This document shows, in pieces, positions 22,001 to 37,000 of a stretch of 53,207 nucleotides of DNA. Numbering within the stretch: position 1 is the stretch's first letter; every line of letters starts with the position of its first letter. Source of the stretch: Candidatus Endomicrobium procryptotermitis (GTDB lineage: Bacteria > Elusimicrobiota > Endomicrobiia > Endomicrobiales > Endomicrobiaceae); the NCBI GenBank assembly GCA_031279415.1, contig JAITIP010000013.1, positions 1 to 53,207 on the forward strand, given 5' to 3'. A program made the translations under genes and the position numbers. The notes under the pieces are model-generated. The model was not told where the DNA came from. It did no database searches and saw only the letters and a list, made by a program, of their open reading frames with translations.

Positions 22001-25000
22001 ATTGTCACGTTTAAAGACGTATTCTTTCCTGCGCTTATGGCTGTTGGCAGTTTGATTCCTTTTGGCATAGGCTCTTATGTTCGTCTTGCAGCACAAAGCG
22101 CGGAGCTTTTCTTTCCCGGCATTTCTGGACAAAATCTTATAAATAAAATTAATCAGTCAGGTTATCTTATAAATGACGTCGTAAAAAGAGATATGCTAAG
22201 GCTTAATTCTTCAGGGCAATCGCAGAGACTGCGCGTTTATTCGGAAAGACAAGAAAAAAACGTTAAAGATTGGTTTAATAAAAATGAAAGAAAAAACATA
22301 AGGTCGTCATTGCAAAGCTGGATTGAAAGCGAGTTAGGAATTTCAGGCATTATTGAAATAAAGCTACCTGATAAATTGCTTGACGGATATGTTTATAACG
22401 CCAATATAGATGCCGCACAAGTCTTTAATGAATATTTAAATTCGCTTAGAAACGACATATATTTGCATGCTCTAAATGAAATTGTCAAAGAAGCTCGTAC
22501 GTCGCAAAATCCAGCAATTTTTAATGCTATGATGCGAGCGAAAAAATATTTTGACGGCGTTTATCCTCAAGGTGATTATCCGCAAGCCGTCAAAGACTCT
22601 CTGCAAAAAGTCTACGAGAGAAACGATATTGTCAATAACAAACTTGAGCTGCTAAAAAGGGAACTTCTCAGATACGGCATAACAAAAGACGACCAAACTT
22701 TGATGCAGGAACTGGCAAAATATTATTACGATATAGAAGATACTGTAGAGGCTATAAAAACTTCTTCTGCCGATTCTTCGTTGCCGTCAACGACTGCGGT
22801 ACCAACAGTTGCCCAGATTATCGACACACAATTACCTCAGAAGGTAACGACTCAGCCGCTGCAATCGTCAGAAACGCCTCAGGAAGCAGCTACACAACAA
22901 CGATATTCTGAGTTACTTATCCAATACGGCATAGAACCTGTAGAGACAGCTGAGGTAGCAGCACCTCAGCCGCTGCAATCGTCACTAACACCTCAGGAAA
23001 GCGCCCCACTGTCAGTGAGTAGTGAGGCGGAACGCCAAATTGCTGGTTTAGAAGGTCAAATTGCTCAGTTATCTAGCGAATTACAAAAAGCACAAAAGGA
23101 ACTTAATAATTTGCTGCAAAGCGCGTCAAAGCAGACAGCAGCATCTCAGCCGCAGTTGCAGCCGTCAGTAACTCCTGAGCAAAGAGTTCCGTCAACTAAG
23201 GAAGAAACAGGGATGCCTGCTGATTCTTCGTCGTCGCAAAGCGGTCAACGATATTCTGAGTTACTTATCCAATACGGCATAGAACCTGTAAAGCCAGCTG
23301 AGGTAGCAGCACCTCAGCCGCTGCAATCGTCAAAAACACCTCAGACGCCGTTGTATGACAATCAAAGAATGGATGCTTTTTTACAAGAAATGAACGCTTA
23401 TAGCAATTATTTCAGTTCTCTACTTATCACAAATCAAATATCAAAATATTTTTCATCTTTAGGAAATGACCAAGATGCGCGCGAATTGTCGTATTTGCTT
23501 ATTATGAGCCAGATTCTTGCAGGACAAAACCCTGATATAGAGCAGGCTTTGACGCCAGAACTTAAAAATACTTCTGTAGCGTATTTGCCGTCTTCTGCTG
23601 CAAACCAAGTAATGGCTGCATATAGAGTTTTTCTCCAAGTGGAAACTCAAGAAAATAAACTTTCAGATTTAAATTCTAAATTCCAAACATTAAGAGACTA
23701 TTTAAATTTTTATCACGCTTGTTTAAACGCGGATATTTCTAACGCTATAAATTCGACTGCAACTGTTAGAGAGATTCATCTTTTAAAAGAAGCTGCAAAA
23801 GAAGTCGTAAGGATACAAAGGCAGGTTTTATTAATTCAGGCGGAAATTTCAATGCTTCAGTCGCAAGGCAGAGCGGATTATACGCGGCTTGGTAGGCTTC
23901 TTTCTCAACTAAACAACATAGCCGTTAAACAGTCCGAAGCCCAAGCTGGCGCGAAAGCAAAAGAATTATTGTCTGAAATTTCAGTTTCTGACATAACTGA
24001 CACAGATCGTAGCGATGCAGTCTCTTCTCTCAATAATTTTCTTATTTCAAAGGGTTTAGCGTATGATAACACCAGCAGATATTCGTCTTTTTCAGATTCC
24101 GCTTTGAGACTTAAAATAGTAAGAGATTATGTAATTGCTAAAAAAATAAAAACATCAAAAGGCGAATTTTTTGATAAAGCGGTTTGGGCGCAGGAAGCCT
24201 CTAATAAATTTATGCGGCAAATACTGCCTGATATATTGAAACAGGAAAACACGCACTTACTATATTCTACCAGAGGTAATGTCATAGATTTTGATGGAAT
24301 GCAGATGAGAGCGGCGTATTTAAGACGTTTGGCTGCGGCAGATGACACTCAAATGACACAGGCGGAAATAGACATTTTAAAAGCTGTTGATTCACGTCTT
24401 AGAACTTATATTGAAGCGCGCGCTTCAGAAATGCCCGTTATAGTAAACGTCTTAGAACAATACAATGCTGAAATTAAACAGATGCCAGCGGGATTTACGC
24501 ATTTATCGCGCGAACTTCAGATGCTTATAATGAAAGATTATTATGCATTTTTTCTAGATCAATGGCTTGCTAATGGCATGAATAAAAGCTCTGTAAATCA
24601 AAATCGCATTACAACTTTGCTATACAATAAATATAAAACTGATATCATTTTTGATTTGCTTGCTTTTGAAACTCAAAAAGGTTCTGCAGCCGATAATTAT
24701 TTAATTGCAAACCTAATAAAAGTTTTAGACCAAAACGCTGGACGTCGCGTAAATTCCGGTCTTGCCGCGCAGACGGGCAATAAATACGGATTTGTCCATT
24801 ATACGGATTCAAATATGGAAACCGCAGTGCGTTTTGTAGATGCAATTTATAACAACAAAGCGTTTTCCGACGAAGAAAAAAACAATATTTTGCAAATAGC
24901 TCTTGCAGGAATAAGCTCGGAGGCTGAGAAAGTTGATTTTGTGTTTAGACTTTTTGACGAAGCTATCGGCTCAAATTTGTCCAGCAAAGACCGCGTAAAA

Positions 25001-28000
25001 TTAAGGAATTATATTAGAATCATCGTGCATGCTCAGGTCAACTATGATTTTGTCGCCACAGGACGCGATGGAATAGATAGAAATCTTGGTACGATTTCTT
25101 TAAGCGGATTTACCGATTTTGTGAACTGGAGTTTAAATTTGACGGCTAGAGCAGACCTCAAGGAAATTTGGGAACATTTAAACGCAAAAGCTCAAAACGC
25201 AAGAAATGAAGAAGCTATAGACCATGGCGTAAATCAAGCTATAAGCGATGCAGTTTTTGAAGCTATTAAACAGACACTTGGCATATATTTGCCCAAAAGT
25301 TTTGAATTGTCTGACATATCTAAGGACTTGGCAAATACTATAATAGCCGCCATTCGCAGCGCTTTTGGAGCGGACGTAGATAAAGAAATAGAAGATAAAG
25401 TTCAAGCGATACTAAACAATAAAGATTTAACCGATAAACAAAAACAAGCGCAAATTCAAGCACAAATAAGCGCCGTTTTAACGGCAAAAGGGTTGGTTTC
25501 GGTAAATGGAGGAGAAAATCCACTTGTAAAATTTGCCATACAAATAGTAAACAATTGGCAAAGCGATATTTTATTTAGCGCGCTCAATACTTATGCGAAA
25601 GATGCGTATATATCGCTTGACGATTTCAAAGCAATTGCAGGAAAAATATATTCAGGTCTAAAAATAGTTTGGGAGAATTCAGGCGACCAAATGCAACAAT
25701 CCATAGTAAACAATTTTGAAAAATCTTTGGACAATATCAGAACTATGAGAAAAGGTGTTATATCGGACACGGATTGGTTTAACAAGTATGAAACTTATTT
25801 CAGAACTCAATTTGCCCATTCGGACATTCCCGATACAGTTCCTGCCTATGACGAGCCTGAAGTTGTTCCTTCCGAAGATCAACAAACGGAACAAATAGAT
25901 AATCAAGATCCGAACGCCCAAGTAAACGACGCCGACCTTGTAACGTTACATGACCTTATTTTAAATAATCCGTATTATCTTGCAAGATTTAACGAATGGT
26001 ATTTAGGAAATCAGCAAAATCTTGCGGATTTAACGACAACGGAGCAATACAATGCTATTAGAAAAATGCTTTCTGTTGATATGCATAGAAATGGCAATAT
26101 GAAGAATTTAAGCGCAAGCAGCGCACAAAAAGTTTTTGAAAGACAAGTTCAACTGTATGAAACTATAAAAAATGGTTATAGAGCTTTGTTTGCCACAAAG
26201 TACGGGCGTGATATAACCGACGCTAGTTGGGGATATGAAACTATGCGTGTTTTAAGCGCTCTTTTGTTTGACGAAAATGGCAATTTGAGAAGCAACAACT
26301 CGGCGATAAAATTACTTCAACGCGTAATTGAACTTGATAAGGTGTGGGATTTTTTAAACAATAAAGGCGGACAGCAAAGAAGAGATTTGGTAAATGATTG
26401 GTTTTACAAAACAGAAGGTTCTTGGATGGGAAAACCTTTAGAAGTGATTGTGGATGATGCAGGAAAATACGAGTGGCTAGAGGGTCTTATGTCTTTGGAT
26501 ATAGACGGCAACTTAACTGTTGATAAAGACATAAGTCCGCAGACTTTTATAAATATTTTTAAAAGGCAGGAGTCTTTATATTACGCTATAAAAAACAATG
26601 CGAAGTTATCCAATATGTTTAAGATGTTGACGGGATATGATATAACTTCCAGAGATTCCATAAAAGGAATTAATCTGTTGTTATTTGAAAGTAGCGGAAA
26701 AATGAAATCCCAAAATCAGATATTGGACGAATTACAGCATTTGGCAAATTCTTATTCCACATTGCACCAGTCTTGCGCAAGCATAAGCAATAATTGGTCA
26801 GTAACGCTGGCCAGAGACGGAACAATTCCTTATTTTGACGTGCAAATAACAGTAAATGGGCAGACGTATTCTACAAAAGTATATCCGTTTAACGCCGCAG
26901 GAAGAGACAGCCGTGTAGTCGAAAATACGATATTTATTTTAAAGACTTTTGAAGGTCTGGTTAAAGCCGGTTTTACAGTAAATATTGTTAATCCTAATAA
27001 TGATCCCTCGCAACAATATTTTAAAATAAGTAAAGCTGGAATTAATACTTCAAACGGCCAGGCTATTTCTATGGATGCGTACCCTTTTGTCTTAGGAGGC
27101 GGACGGAATATAGATATAGTCGCAATTATGAATAAACTGTTTAATTCTATGCAGGGACTTATCAGCAAAGGGTATTCTATAGATAGAGTTATTATGGAAA
27201 ACAGCATAACCAGATATGAAGTATCCACAATCGACGGAGTCAGAGGAACGCTTTTTCCTTATAAAGATGGAGTATTGGGCGTTGCCGGCGTTAAATCGCT
27301 GCAGGAGCTTCTAACGTCATTAGATTATATGAAGAATTTAAACGATTTGAGAAACGAAATAGAAAAAAGAGGACTGAGAAATTTTTATGAATTAATGTTC
27401 GGGCATAACTTACGTGGAACAGGACAAGGAGATATAGATGCGCTGGAAAAATTAATATATAAAGCGGATGGTTCCAGTTATACGCCCAGACAGGTTGCAG
27501 ACAATATGGAACAAGTAAAAAAGTTGTATGGAAATATAAATGCTATAGGTAGAGCTAATCCAAGGGCCGCGCAATCTATTTTAGGCGCAAACAAACTTAT
27601 AGCAGGAATTGAATACTCGCAGTGGCCTCGTTCAAGAGGGGATAATTCCGCAGCATATACGGCTCTTTCAAACGCTTTATTTCTTGCAAGCGGAGCTCAA
27701 TCCGATATTTTGTTTATAACCGATATAATGAAATCTGCAGACGGGCGTTTGTCTTTTGGCGGCAGCGATTCTTCGCGTGGATTTTATCTTTTGATTTACG
27801 GCAGACCCGAATATAAGTTTTATATGTATAATAAAGTTGGAGGAGCTGCGATTAGCAGCAGTTGGGATATTCAAGGAGTCATTCAAAATGTTCTTGCTCT
27901 TGCGGCAAAAAAAGAGATGATAAAACAAATTTATACTAAAATGGGCTATGGCAGCGAATTTGTAAACGCTTTGACTTTCGGAAGAAACTTCCAAATAGAA

Positions 28001-31000
28001 ATACAACTGCAAGATAGTTTGCTTGGCAACAGCTTATATTTGGTTTTACCAAACGGCGCTACTGTGTTTCCTTTTGACTCTGGCAGCATTATTAGCAATA
28101 GAGAATTAGGGAATGCAATATATGCTTCTTGGCTTAGGGACGAAGTTGAGACAGGCAGGCTTTTAGGCAGACAATATGGAAGTATGGACGTCGCTTTATC
28201 GGTAGACGAAGCTACTAAAGGTTCAATGGTATTTTATTATAATTCAAAAGGCGAATTTATAGGAGCAAAACCGGGTTTTGACCTGCATCCTATAGCTGTA
28301 AGCGTTGTAAAAAAACTAGGCGACGTTATGAGCAGAGAAGAGGCGCGTTTTGCAATACTTAACGCAGGTAAACTTGAAAAATTAAAATCCGATTATGTTG
28401 CTTTCCGCAGGCAAAACGGAGAGCGCAATTTTGAACTGATTGATTATTTTGATGGTAACAATTTATATTGGAGCATATTAAATTCAGTTACTGGAAGGCA
28501 ATATAAAGTCAATCCTGTAAAATCAAACAAGGAAATAATGACTTTAGACGAGCTTAAACGTTCGGTAGACGACGCTCCTGCCGTGCAGAATATAATTGAA
28601 TCCGCAAGAGAAAAATACGACGACGTAAAAATGGTTATTAACGGTTCGGGCAATGCAGAACTTGAAATTACTCAGGCAAACCCCGATGGCGGCATTTCTA
28701 CGCAGACAAGGCTTCCTCTTTATCTTCAAAATTCAAACGGCGGAGTTTCTCTTTTGGGACTTTCTGAACAAGCCGCTCAAACTCTTACTACAAATCCCAA
28801 TGAAGAAGCAGTAAAAAAAATTGAAGACATTTTTGATTCTTCAAAAAACGTAGAAAACCTTTACAATTACGCAGCCGCTCTTGGTTATAAGATAACGAGA
28901 AACCCCAGCGGAACTTGGACGTTTTCTCATATCAAATATCCTGACGTAAGACCTATTACAACAAATCCTGTGAAAAAAGATGGAGTAAATACCATAGGCA
29001 TAGACACTCTTGAATCTCTTCTCAAAGCCGAGTCCTATAGGCAAAAAGCCATACAAAACGGATATACTATCATTTCTACAGACGCCGATGGCGTATCTCT
29101 TGTTGATGAAAACAGTCTTGCAATATGGGATATAACCACACCCAAGGAGTTTGGATCTTTGTCTTTCATAATCTATCCATTTTCCAAAGATGGCTCTTTT
29201 GCCCTTGAGGCAGACAGTTTAGAGATAGAGGCAAAATTTACAAGAATAAGAAACGCCGCCGAAAAGGAAGGCTATAAGATTGACGTTTCTAATATTAGTA
29301 AGGAAAAAGGCGGATATTGGTTAGTTTCAAAAGATGGAATAGAGGCAAAAGTGTATCCTTTTTACAAGTTTAACAGGCAATTGATGCAAATTGAAGGCGT
29401 GAAAGATATTGAAAATGCTATTTCAGCTGAACGGTTAAGACGACAGGCTGAAAATAACGGGTATGTTATCAGGCCAATTGATGATTCAAACATGGATGAA
29501 TTAAGCAGAGAAATAGGAAGAGATTTAAGAGACGAGTTAAGTAATTGGGTTGTTTCAAAAAGAGTCGGCTCGCAAACTATAACTTTTGTATTGTCTTTGA
29601 TTCTTATGGGAAAAGAAGGAAAGAAAGCGATGACGTTAGAAGAGTTAGACCGCGCTGTTGAAATAGAAGCTCTTAGTCAGCAAGCAGCGGCGGCAGGATA
29701 CGGAATTACTGAACATGTTGACTCAGACTTTAATAAATACTGGGAAGTCATAGGATTCTATAATGGAAATCTAACTACGATTGAAAATTTCTATCCCGTA
29801 GAAAACAATGAAACAAAAAAAGTAAGAACTTTTTCAGATTTAGAGGAATCCATAAGAGTGCAGGGATTGTTTGAAGAAATAATGAGAAATAAAGATACTT
29901 TTCAAGCATTTGACAAGACTGAAAGCAACTTTGACATACAACAAGATACCGATGAAAATGGCAATGGAATTTGGCGGGTTCGTTATGGAAACTATAATTT
30001 TATTTTATATCCGTTTAGAGCAAAAGATAAAAACGGAAGGGTAATAGACCCTGGAATAAGAACTAGAAGACAATTCCAACTTTATATGGAGCATTCGATA
30101 AATGTTGAAATTGCAAAACAAAATGGAGCAAATGGAGCTTTTCAACAAATAATACCCAGTCGTAATTTTACAACTTTACAACAAAAATTGCGTATCAATT
30201 TAGCAAATGCGTTTCCGTCTGAAGGAACAACTCAAACTCAGCGGTCGCAGCAGGACGAAACAAGCTCGCAAGAACTTATCACTTCTTTAGGCATAGGCTA
30301 TAACAAGGCGGATTTGCCAAAAATTTGGGACGCCATAAAGGCTGAACAAGAAATAAGCTATGTTTACAATGCGGATGACATGATAGTTGAAAAAATTGTT
30401 CGCAACATTGACGGTATAAGAATAAACGACAAAGGCGAGCTTATAATAGTTTATAATGAAGAACATTTAGAACCCATAAATTCCGATGCCACGTCTTTAA
30501 AAGAACAGGAAGGTAAAAATGAGTATAACAGCCTATATGTTCAATCTTATGTAGAACATAACGGAAATATGCTCAGACAGAATATTCCTGCGTCCGAACT
30601 CAAAGGCTACGGCGTTTTTGCGCAATCTTTGTATTTTGTAGATGAAAATATAAGGACGATTAATGGAAGGACGATTTATTTGGATTCCTATTATTCCACA
30701 GATAAAATTGACCTCAACCCAGATGTAACTTTCGTAGTAGGAATGGTCGGTTCTAAAAAAACTATGGATTATCAATTTAAAAATTCAGATGGAAAAATTT
30801 CACATCTTCATCATGTATATGGACAATATTATCAAAATAAAGCAGAGGAAAGGATAAATAAAATAAATGAGTTTACGAAAGAAAGTCCCGGAGACAGGAC
30901 GTTTACAATTTCTCCTCAAAGAGTTTTCTTAGGCGGAAGAATAAGGGTTAATGATAAAGAGGGTAAAGAAGTTGAATTTTCTACAACTTCAGACGATCCC

Positions 31001-34000
31001 GAGCATCTAGAATTGATTGAGCGCGAAAGGTTAATTTTTTTAAGAGGTGAACACGAAAGATTATTTTTTGACAATCAGCTCACTTCTTTGAGTCATTTAG
31101 GCGGCATAGTAAGCATAATAAACAGTAGAGATAATACGGGATATTCTTTTAAAGGAAGACGCACGTCTGATTTTGACCAATACGGCGCGCCGATATATGA
31201 AATAAATGTCGCCGCAGGGTCTAGTGCGGATACTCTTAGGGGCGATTTTGTTCAAAAATATAGACTTTATGAATTTTCGCAGGCTGCGCTTTCTGGAATT
31301 ATGCCTAAAGAACTATATGAAGATAAAAACGGTTCGTTAAACAATGGAAAAATAGCTTTGGCGTTTGAAAGAATGAGAAAAGAACAAGGCACTAATTTCC
31401 AATACAAACCACAAGATTTAAAATGGGCTAAAACCGACGTTTTAGGTTTGCACGGCGAAATTTTATATTCTACATGGCAGGCTTACTCTCCAAACAGCAG
31501 CACGGCGATTGCAACTGTTGACAGCAGAGGATTCATAGATTTTAACGTGCAATATTCTAAAAATATCGAAGGTGAAGACAGACGTATAACCGCCGGTTTA
31601 AGATTTAACTTAGGTGAGGAGAATCTTTCTGACCAAAAACCTAAAGTCGTTTCAGTAATTGTAGGAAGTAAAGCTTTGGTATTAAATTATCATGGAAATA
31701 TTGCCTACATTGAAGAGCGTGCGCCGGAAGGGTACTTGTTGTTGAGAGTTCATCTTTCAATAACGGACAACTATTTCCAAGATCAGTCATGGCAGGTGTT
31801 TTTAGATTCAATGATAGAGCGCGATAATTTTGACAAAGAAGTCAATGAAAATAATTTTATACAGAAGGTTACAGAACTCACTACTCCTAACGATAGAGCA
31901 ATTTTTGAACCTTCCAATATGGAAAAGTTTTTTTATGATGACGTAATGGACGATCGGGGCAATAAGATATTAAACAGAGCTGAACTCGCGCATAGAGGCA
32001 TACCGTCTAAAACCATTACTTATGATTTTAGCAGGGGAAAAGAAGGAGCGCATGAAACGCTTAGAAGTTTTTCTCAAGTCGCGCGAGGACAAAGACATAG
32101 TCCGTTGGCACAATTTACGGCTCTTGACAGCTATAGCGAAGAAAATGATTCTATTAAATTGTTTGAAGAATACAAAGTGAGCGGAAGCGACTTGACAAGA
32201 ATAGATTGGCAAGCGGAACATATTTATTTTAATAATGAGCGCGAAGTAAGGAGGGAAGGCGATTCAAAACCGATAAAAATGAGGCTTTACGAAAGTATCG
32301 CGGATTTTGAGGGCAACAGAATCGTTGAAATAGAATATCTCCGAAACGAACAAGGCGAAAAAGTTTATACAGGAGGCGTCTTTGTTGGAAAATATGACGA
32401 ATACGGAATAGCTCAAGCATCTGTGTCCTTTTTGATAAGAGACGGCAAATTAACTCCTATAAGAATGTCGGAATATGAAGATACCATTAGAGCCGAGATA
32501 AATCCCTATGACAATATAAGAGGAAATTTTGTGCTTTACGGATATATTTCAAGGAGCATAGAAGGCGAAAATTTTGTGGTTGATTTTGACAGTTCGGATA
32601 TTCTTAAAGCAAGTTCGGCGTTCTTTCAGACGCAGGAGTCTGGTAGTTCCCCCGCACAAGCAGGAACGATTACGGCTGAATTTAAAAATTATATCAGAGG
32701 GCATACCTCTTCCACAACCAAAATATATAATTCAGGTGAAGGCGAGATAGTAATGACTTTATCGGGTATGCCTGTTGATAAAAATAATAGACCGGATTCT
32801 TCAAAATCATTTTTTATACAATTCAATTATTATGGCGAAGTAAACAAAAAAGATGATTATTCGCTTGTTGACAGAGCTTTGATACCTAAAACTCCCATAG
32901 CGTCTTATACATTTCCATACGATCCTGAAAAAGGGTTGAATGTCAGAGAATATTTGGATGGTAAAGAATTTAGGGATTCCGATGCTCTGTTTGTCTCAAA
33001 CAGTGCAGTTCCTTTCCATACAGGCAACGGCAAAGGCGGAGTAATGTATAAAACAGATGCTGATGTAACCCGCGGACACCGCACTTTTGATAAAAGACTT
33101 GCAGATGCGATAGAAGAAAAAAGAGGCTTGCAGTATATAGCTTATGCCGGCGATGGGAGCCTTATGTTTGAAGTTTATGATTATGTGGTCGTAAAATCTG
33201 CGACAGGCGCTTTAGGCACTGTACTTTCAGCGGATTATTACGAAGTCGCTTATTATGACAATTCAAGCAAATCTAATTATTCTTTTTTAATAGAAAAAAG
33301 TAAATTTAACGCTATACGAGATGAAAACAGCGAAGTTGGCTCGCTAGACATGGATGACCTTGTAAAAGAAATAGAAGCAAACGTTGAATTTTTAAGGAAC
33401 GTTTCCGCTCAAGTTGAAGTAAGCGGGCAAGATATCAATTCGTATTTGCAGGAGCATTGGGAAGAATTTAAAGATTACAAGGGTTATCCTATAAGACTGA
33501 CAAAACTCTTTAACCGGACGCAGATGAGGCAGAGTTTTGGACAAACATTCGGCGTTGAATTATATTACTGGGAATTTGACCCTATTAACGCAAACAGCGA
33601 TGGGTCGCCAAATATAGGCAATACGTCAAGAATGTATCTGCACAAATATGTTTACAACAATGCAGGCGAATATATAACTAAAGAGAGAGCGGACGTTTTT
33701 GGAGATTGGCGTTTGGAAGTGTCGGAATTTTTTACAAGCAAAGGGATGAAGTTTACAGCTGTGACTGTTTTTCTAACTGCCATTTCTCTTTTTGTCCAGT
33801 CGCGCATTAATAGACTTTTTGAAAATAAAGATAAAAAGAATAAGAAAAAAGCCGAGCTTGCAGGTGCGGGCGTTCCTTTGTTATTTGCTGAAAACGGTTT
33901 TGACACACAAGACATAATTCGCAGAAGATATTTTATTCCTGCTTTGATTGCGGCTTTGGTAGGTGCAGTGCTTGCTTTCCCTGCAATTGCTGTTGCAGGA

Positions 34001-37000
34001 TTAGCAGGAATTACACTTTCAGCTCCGCTTGTTTCAGCCACAGCAGCAGGCATTATCACTCTATTTGGGGGGTATAATGCTTTTTTTAGGTATAAACTTC
34101 TTTCTCAACTAGACAAGAATGCTTTGCAAAAAGCGGCCGAGCTTAAAGCAGCAATAATTACAAAACAGGGGGAAGAGCAGCTGCCCAAAACGGTTGTCGA
34201 GGTTAAAGATAAAAGCGCTTATTTAACTGAAATAGAAAATAAAATCACAGATATTATTATGCAGAAGGATGGGGATGAGGATCTACTTAGGAATATAAAC
34301 GCCGCTGAAAAAGAACTGTCAAATTTATATATTGATTCTCAAAATAATAACAGCCTTCTTAGCGAAGCTGATAAACAAGAAATAGAAGAATCTATACTTG
34401 AAGCTGAAAAACAGCTTATTAGAAAGAGAATGGATATTAAATATAAAATTGGCGTTTCCGAGAACAAAGAACATGAACTAATAAACGCGCTTGACCAAAA
34501 CGACACAAATATTTTGGCTTATTTAAGAAACGACTTAAAACTTGACATAAAAGGTAATAGTTTTTTTACCGAATATAGAAGATATGTAGAGACGGTGTTA
34601 GAAGATAAGAACGCAGACGTTAAAAATTTCAATATAGACGACCTTGCTATGTTCTATTATATATTTCGCATAATGAGAAACGCAAGAGTGCATACGCCTG
34701 CTGTGCGAAACGCTTTGTTATACGTAGTAAGAACTTTGCAGGGAGAGGAGCAAATGAAAGCAGGACAAATGCTTTCGGATAATGCTAATGCGGTAATGGA
34801 CTATCTTACAAAAGGGGTGTCAGCGGAGAAAGTAAAAGACAGAGAGCAGGCTATACAAAAGGAAATTTTTAAAAAATATGGAGTTGCAGATATTGAAGCC
34901 TTGGGGTCTTTAAAGGATGTATCCGATAGAAAAGAGTATAAAAAAGATTTAAAAACAGCAAAACAGCTGGAAAAAAATATTCAAAATCATCAAGGCTTGA
35001 AAAATATGGCTTCGGGTAAGGACGGGCGTCCTTTGCTTCCGATAATGATAGATAATTTATATAACACTACGAAGTGGGTTAATGGAGTTATAAAAAACAT
35101 CAGAAAAAATATAAAAAATGATGAGGCTAATCTTTCTGGCCTTTCAGAAGAATTTATTCCGTATCAGCCCTATATTAGTGTCACTCCTAAAGATACAAGA
35201 AAACAAGGGGGATTTCTAAAGTTTATTGATATTTTTGATATAACAAAATTTTTTAGTAATAGAATGCAGCTGCTTGTAAATACAAAAGCTGCGGCAAGTT
35301 ACAACATTGCGGCTATAATGGTACCTTTTGGCATTGCAATAGGAATTTCGCTGTCTGCGCCGTTGATAGGCATCTTAGTTGGTGTGGCGGGGATAGGCAT
35401 TGCGGCTTTATTTTACACTGTAATAGCGCCCTGGATAAATGACGTGCTGCAGTCCAATGCCGATGTTATGTATTTTGGCAAACCAGTAAAGTTTAAAGGT
35501 TCTTTTATAGATGAGCAGACTATAAAGCAAAAATGGGAACTTAGAAAGAGATGGTTTTCTGTATTTGTCGTAAATACTGCTACTATGACTTTGTTAATGG
35601 GCATAGTCATTATGGCGATAAAATGGATATTGGCAAATGGAGGGCTTGCGATTATTTTGCCGGCTTCACTTTTATCTTCAGGTATTTTATTTATTGTTTT
35701 TGGCGTTGCAACACTTTCATTTGTTCCTCATTTTACGCAATGGTTTAAAGAACACAAATCAGAGAATGCAATTACTAAAGGATTTTTCACAGCTATGGGA
35801 GCAACGGTCTTTATAATGGGCTTATTTGCAGGATTTTATGCTTTAACTGCAACATTTCCTGTTTTGGGAACAGCTGCAATAATAATAATATTTTCTCCTA
35901 TTTTCTTTATGCTGCCAAAATTAAGCACGTTTTCAATTTGGAAAATATTTGAGGCTTTTGAAGGAAGAAAAGAATTTAAAAGACAGAAAATTTCAGACAC
36001 CAAAAAAACATGGTTGGATTTTAGAGATTCTTTTGGAAGTTCAGCCCCGTCTGTGGATGACTATTTTGAAAAGAATAAATTGTATCAGAGATACAAAGCG
36101 ACAATGGTTCCACAAGTCTGGTTAAAGAGAGATGAAACAGAAGCTGGAAAAGAGAAACTGACAAGACAATATTTTATTAATGATTGGAACGCTATAATTA
36201 AAGATATGTATTATACGTCAAGTATGATAAGCAAGGAAGAGTTTGAAAGATATAAGTTTGAACTTAACGACGCAGGTGAGATAACAAAATTTCCGGATAT
36301 GTCATCTGCTCCGCAAGACCTTGAAGCGGAGGAAAGATTTTTTGAAATATTAAAAAACTGGAGAGCTGATAATAGAGTGCAGGAAGATTTTGACGCTTTA
36401 CCTCCAATGGCTGTAAGAATACCTGCTTATAATGAAGCGGTTTTTCAAAAACTTGACACAGAAGATGCGCCTTCGGAAAAATTGAACAGCGATGAAGTTT
36501 CTCCAAACGGAGACAGACTCTTTACAACTATAGCGAGAAACTATAAAGACCAGTTTATGCCTATGTATCACAGGCTTACTGACGATATAGAAGAAGGTTT
36601 TTACTACGATATGAACGGAAAAAAACAAAATTACAGTGCAGATGATATTGTGGTGGCAAGAGCTTTAAAATCTATGATTGACAAGAAAGGAGAAATTATA
36701 CCGGGTAAGCTTTTAAGAGGGACGGATGGTTCTTTTTTACCGGAGTGTAGAGTTAAAACGGAAATAGAGGCATGGGCAAACAAAAGACTTCAGCCTTTAA
36801 GCAAAACATTGCTTGAATATTCGGTTTTGCTTGATTCTTATTTTGAATCCGCAAGAAGAACGCATCCGGAATGGACTGAACAAGAGGTAAAAGAAGCGGT
36901 AAAATCAAAATTTAAAATTGTAGTGGGATATCAGGATTTTTGGAATTTGTATAAGAAGAATGCTAATGACGTCAGAGTTCAGGGCGTTATTAAAGTACTT

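Noticed and set aside
36391-36440. VRIPAYNE read as a GT2 (cellulose or cyclic-glucan synthase) start motif
   Set aside because: The following motifs do not fit GT2: no DxD and QxxRW in place, whereas YGHP, SED, GKGRE-like and ATGR fit GT48.
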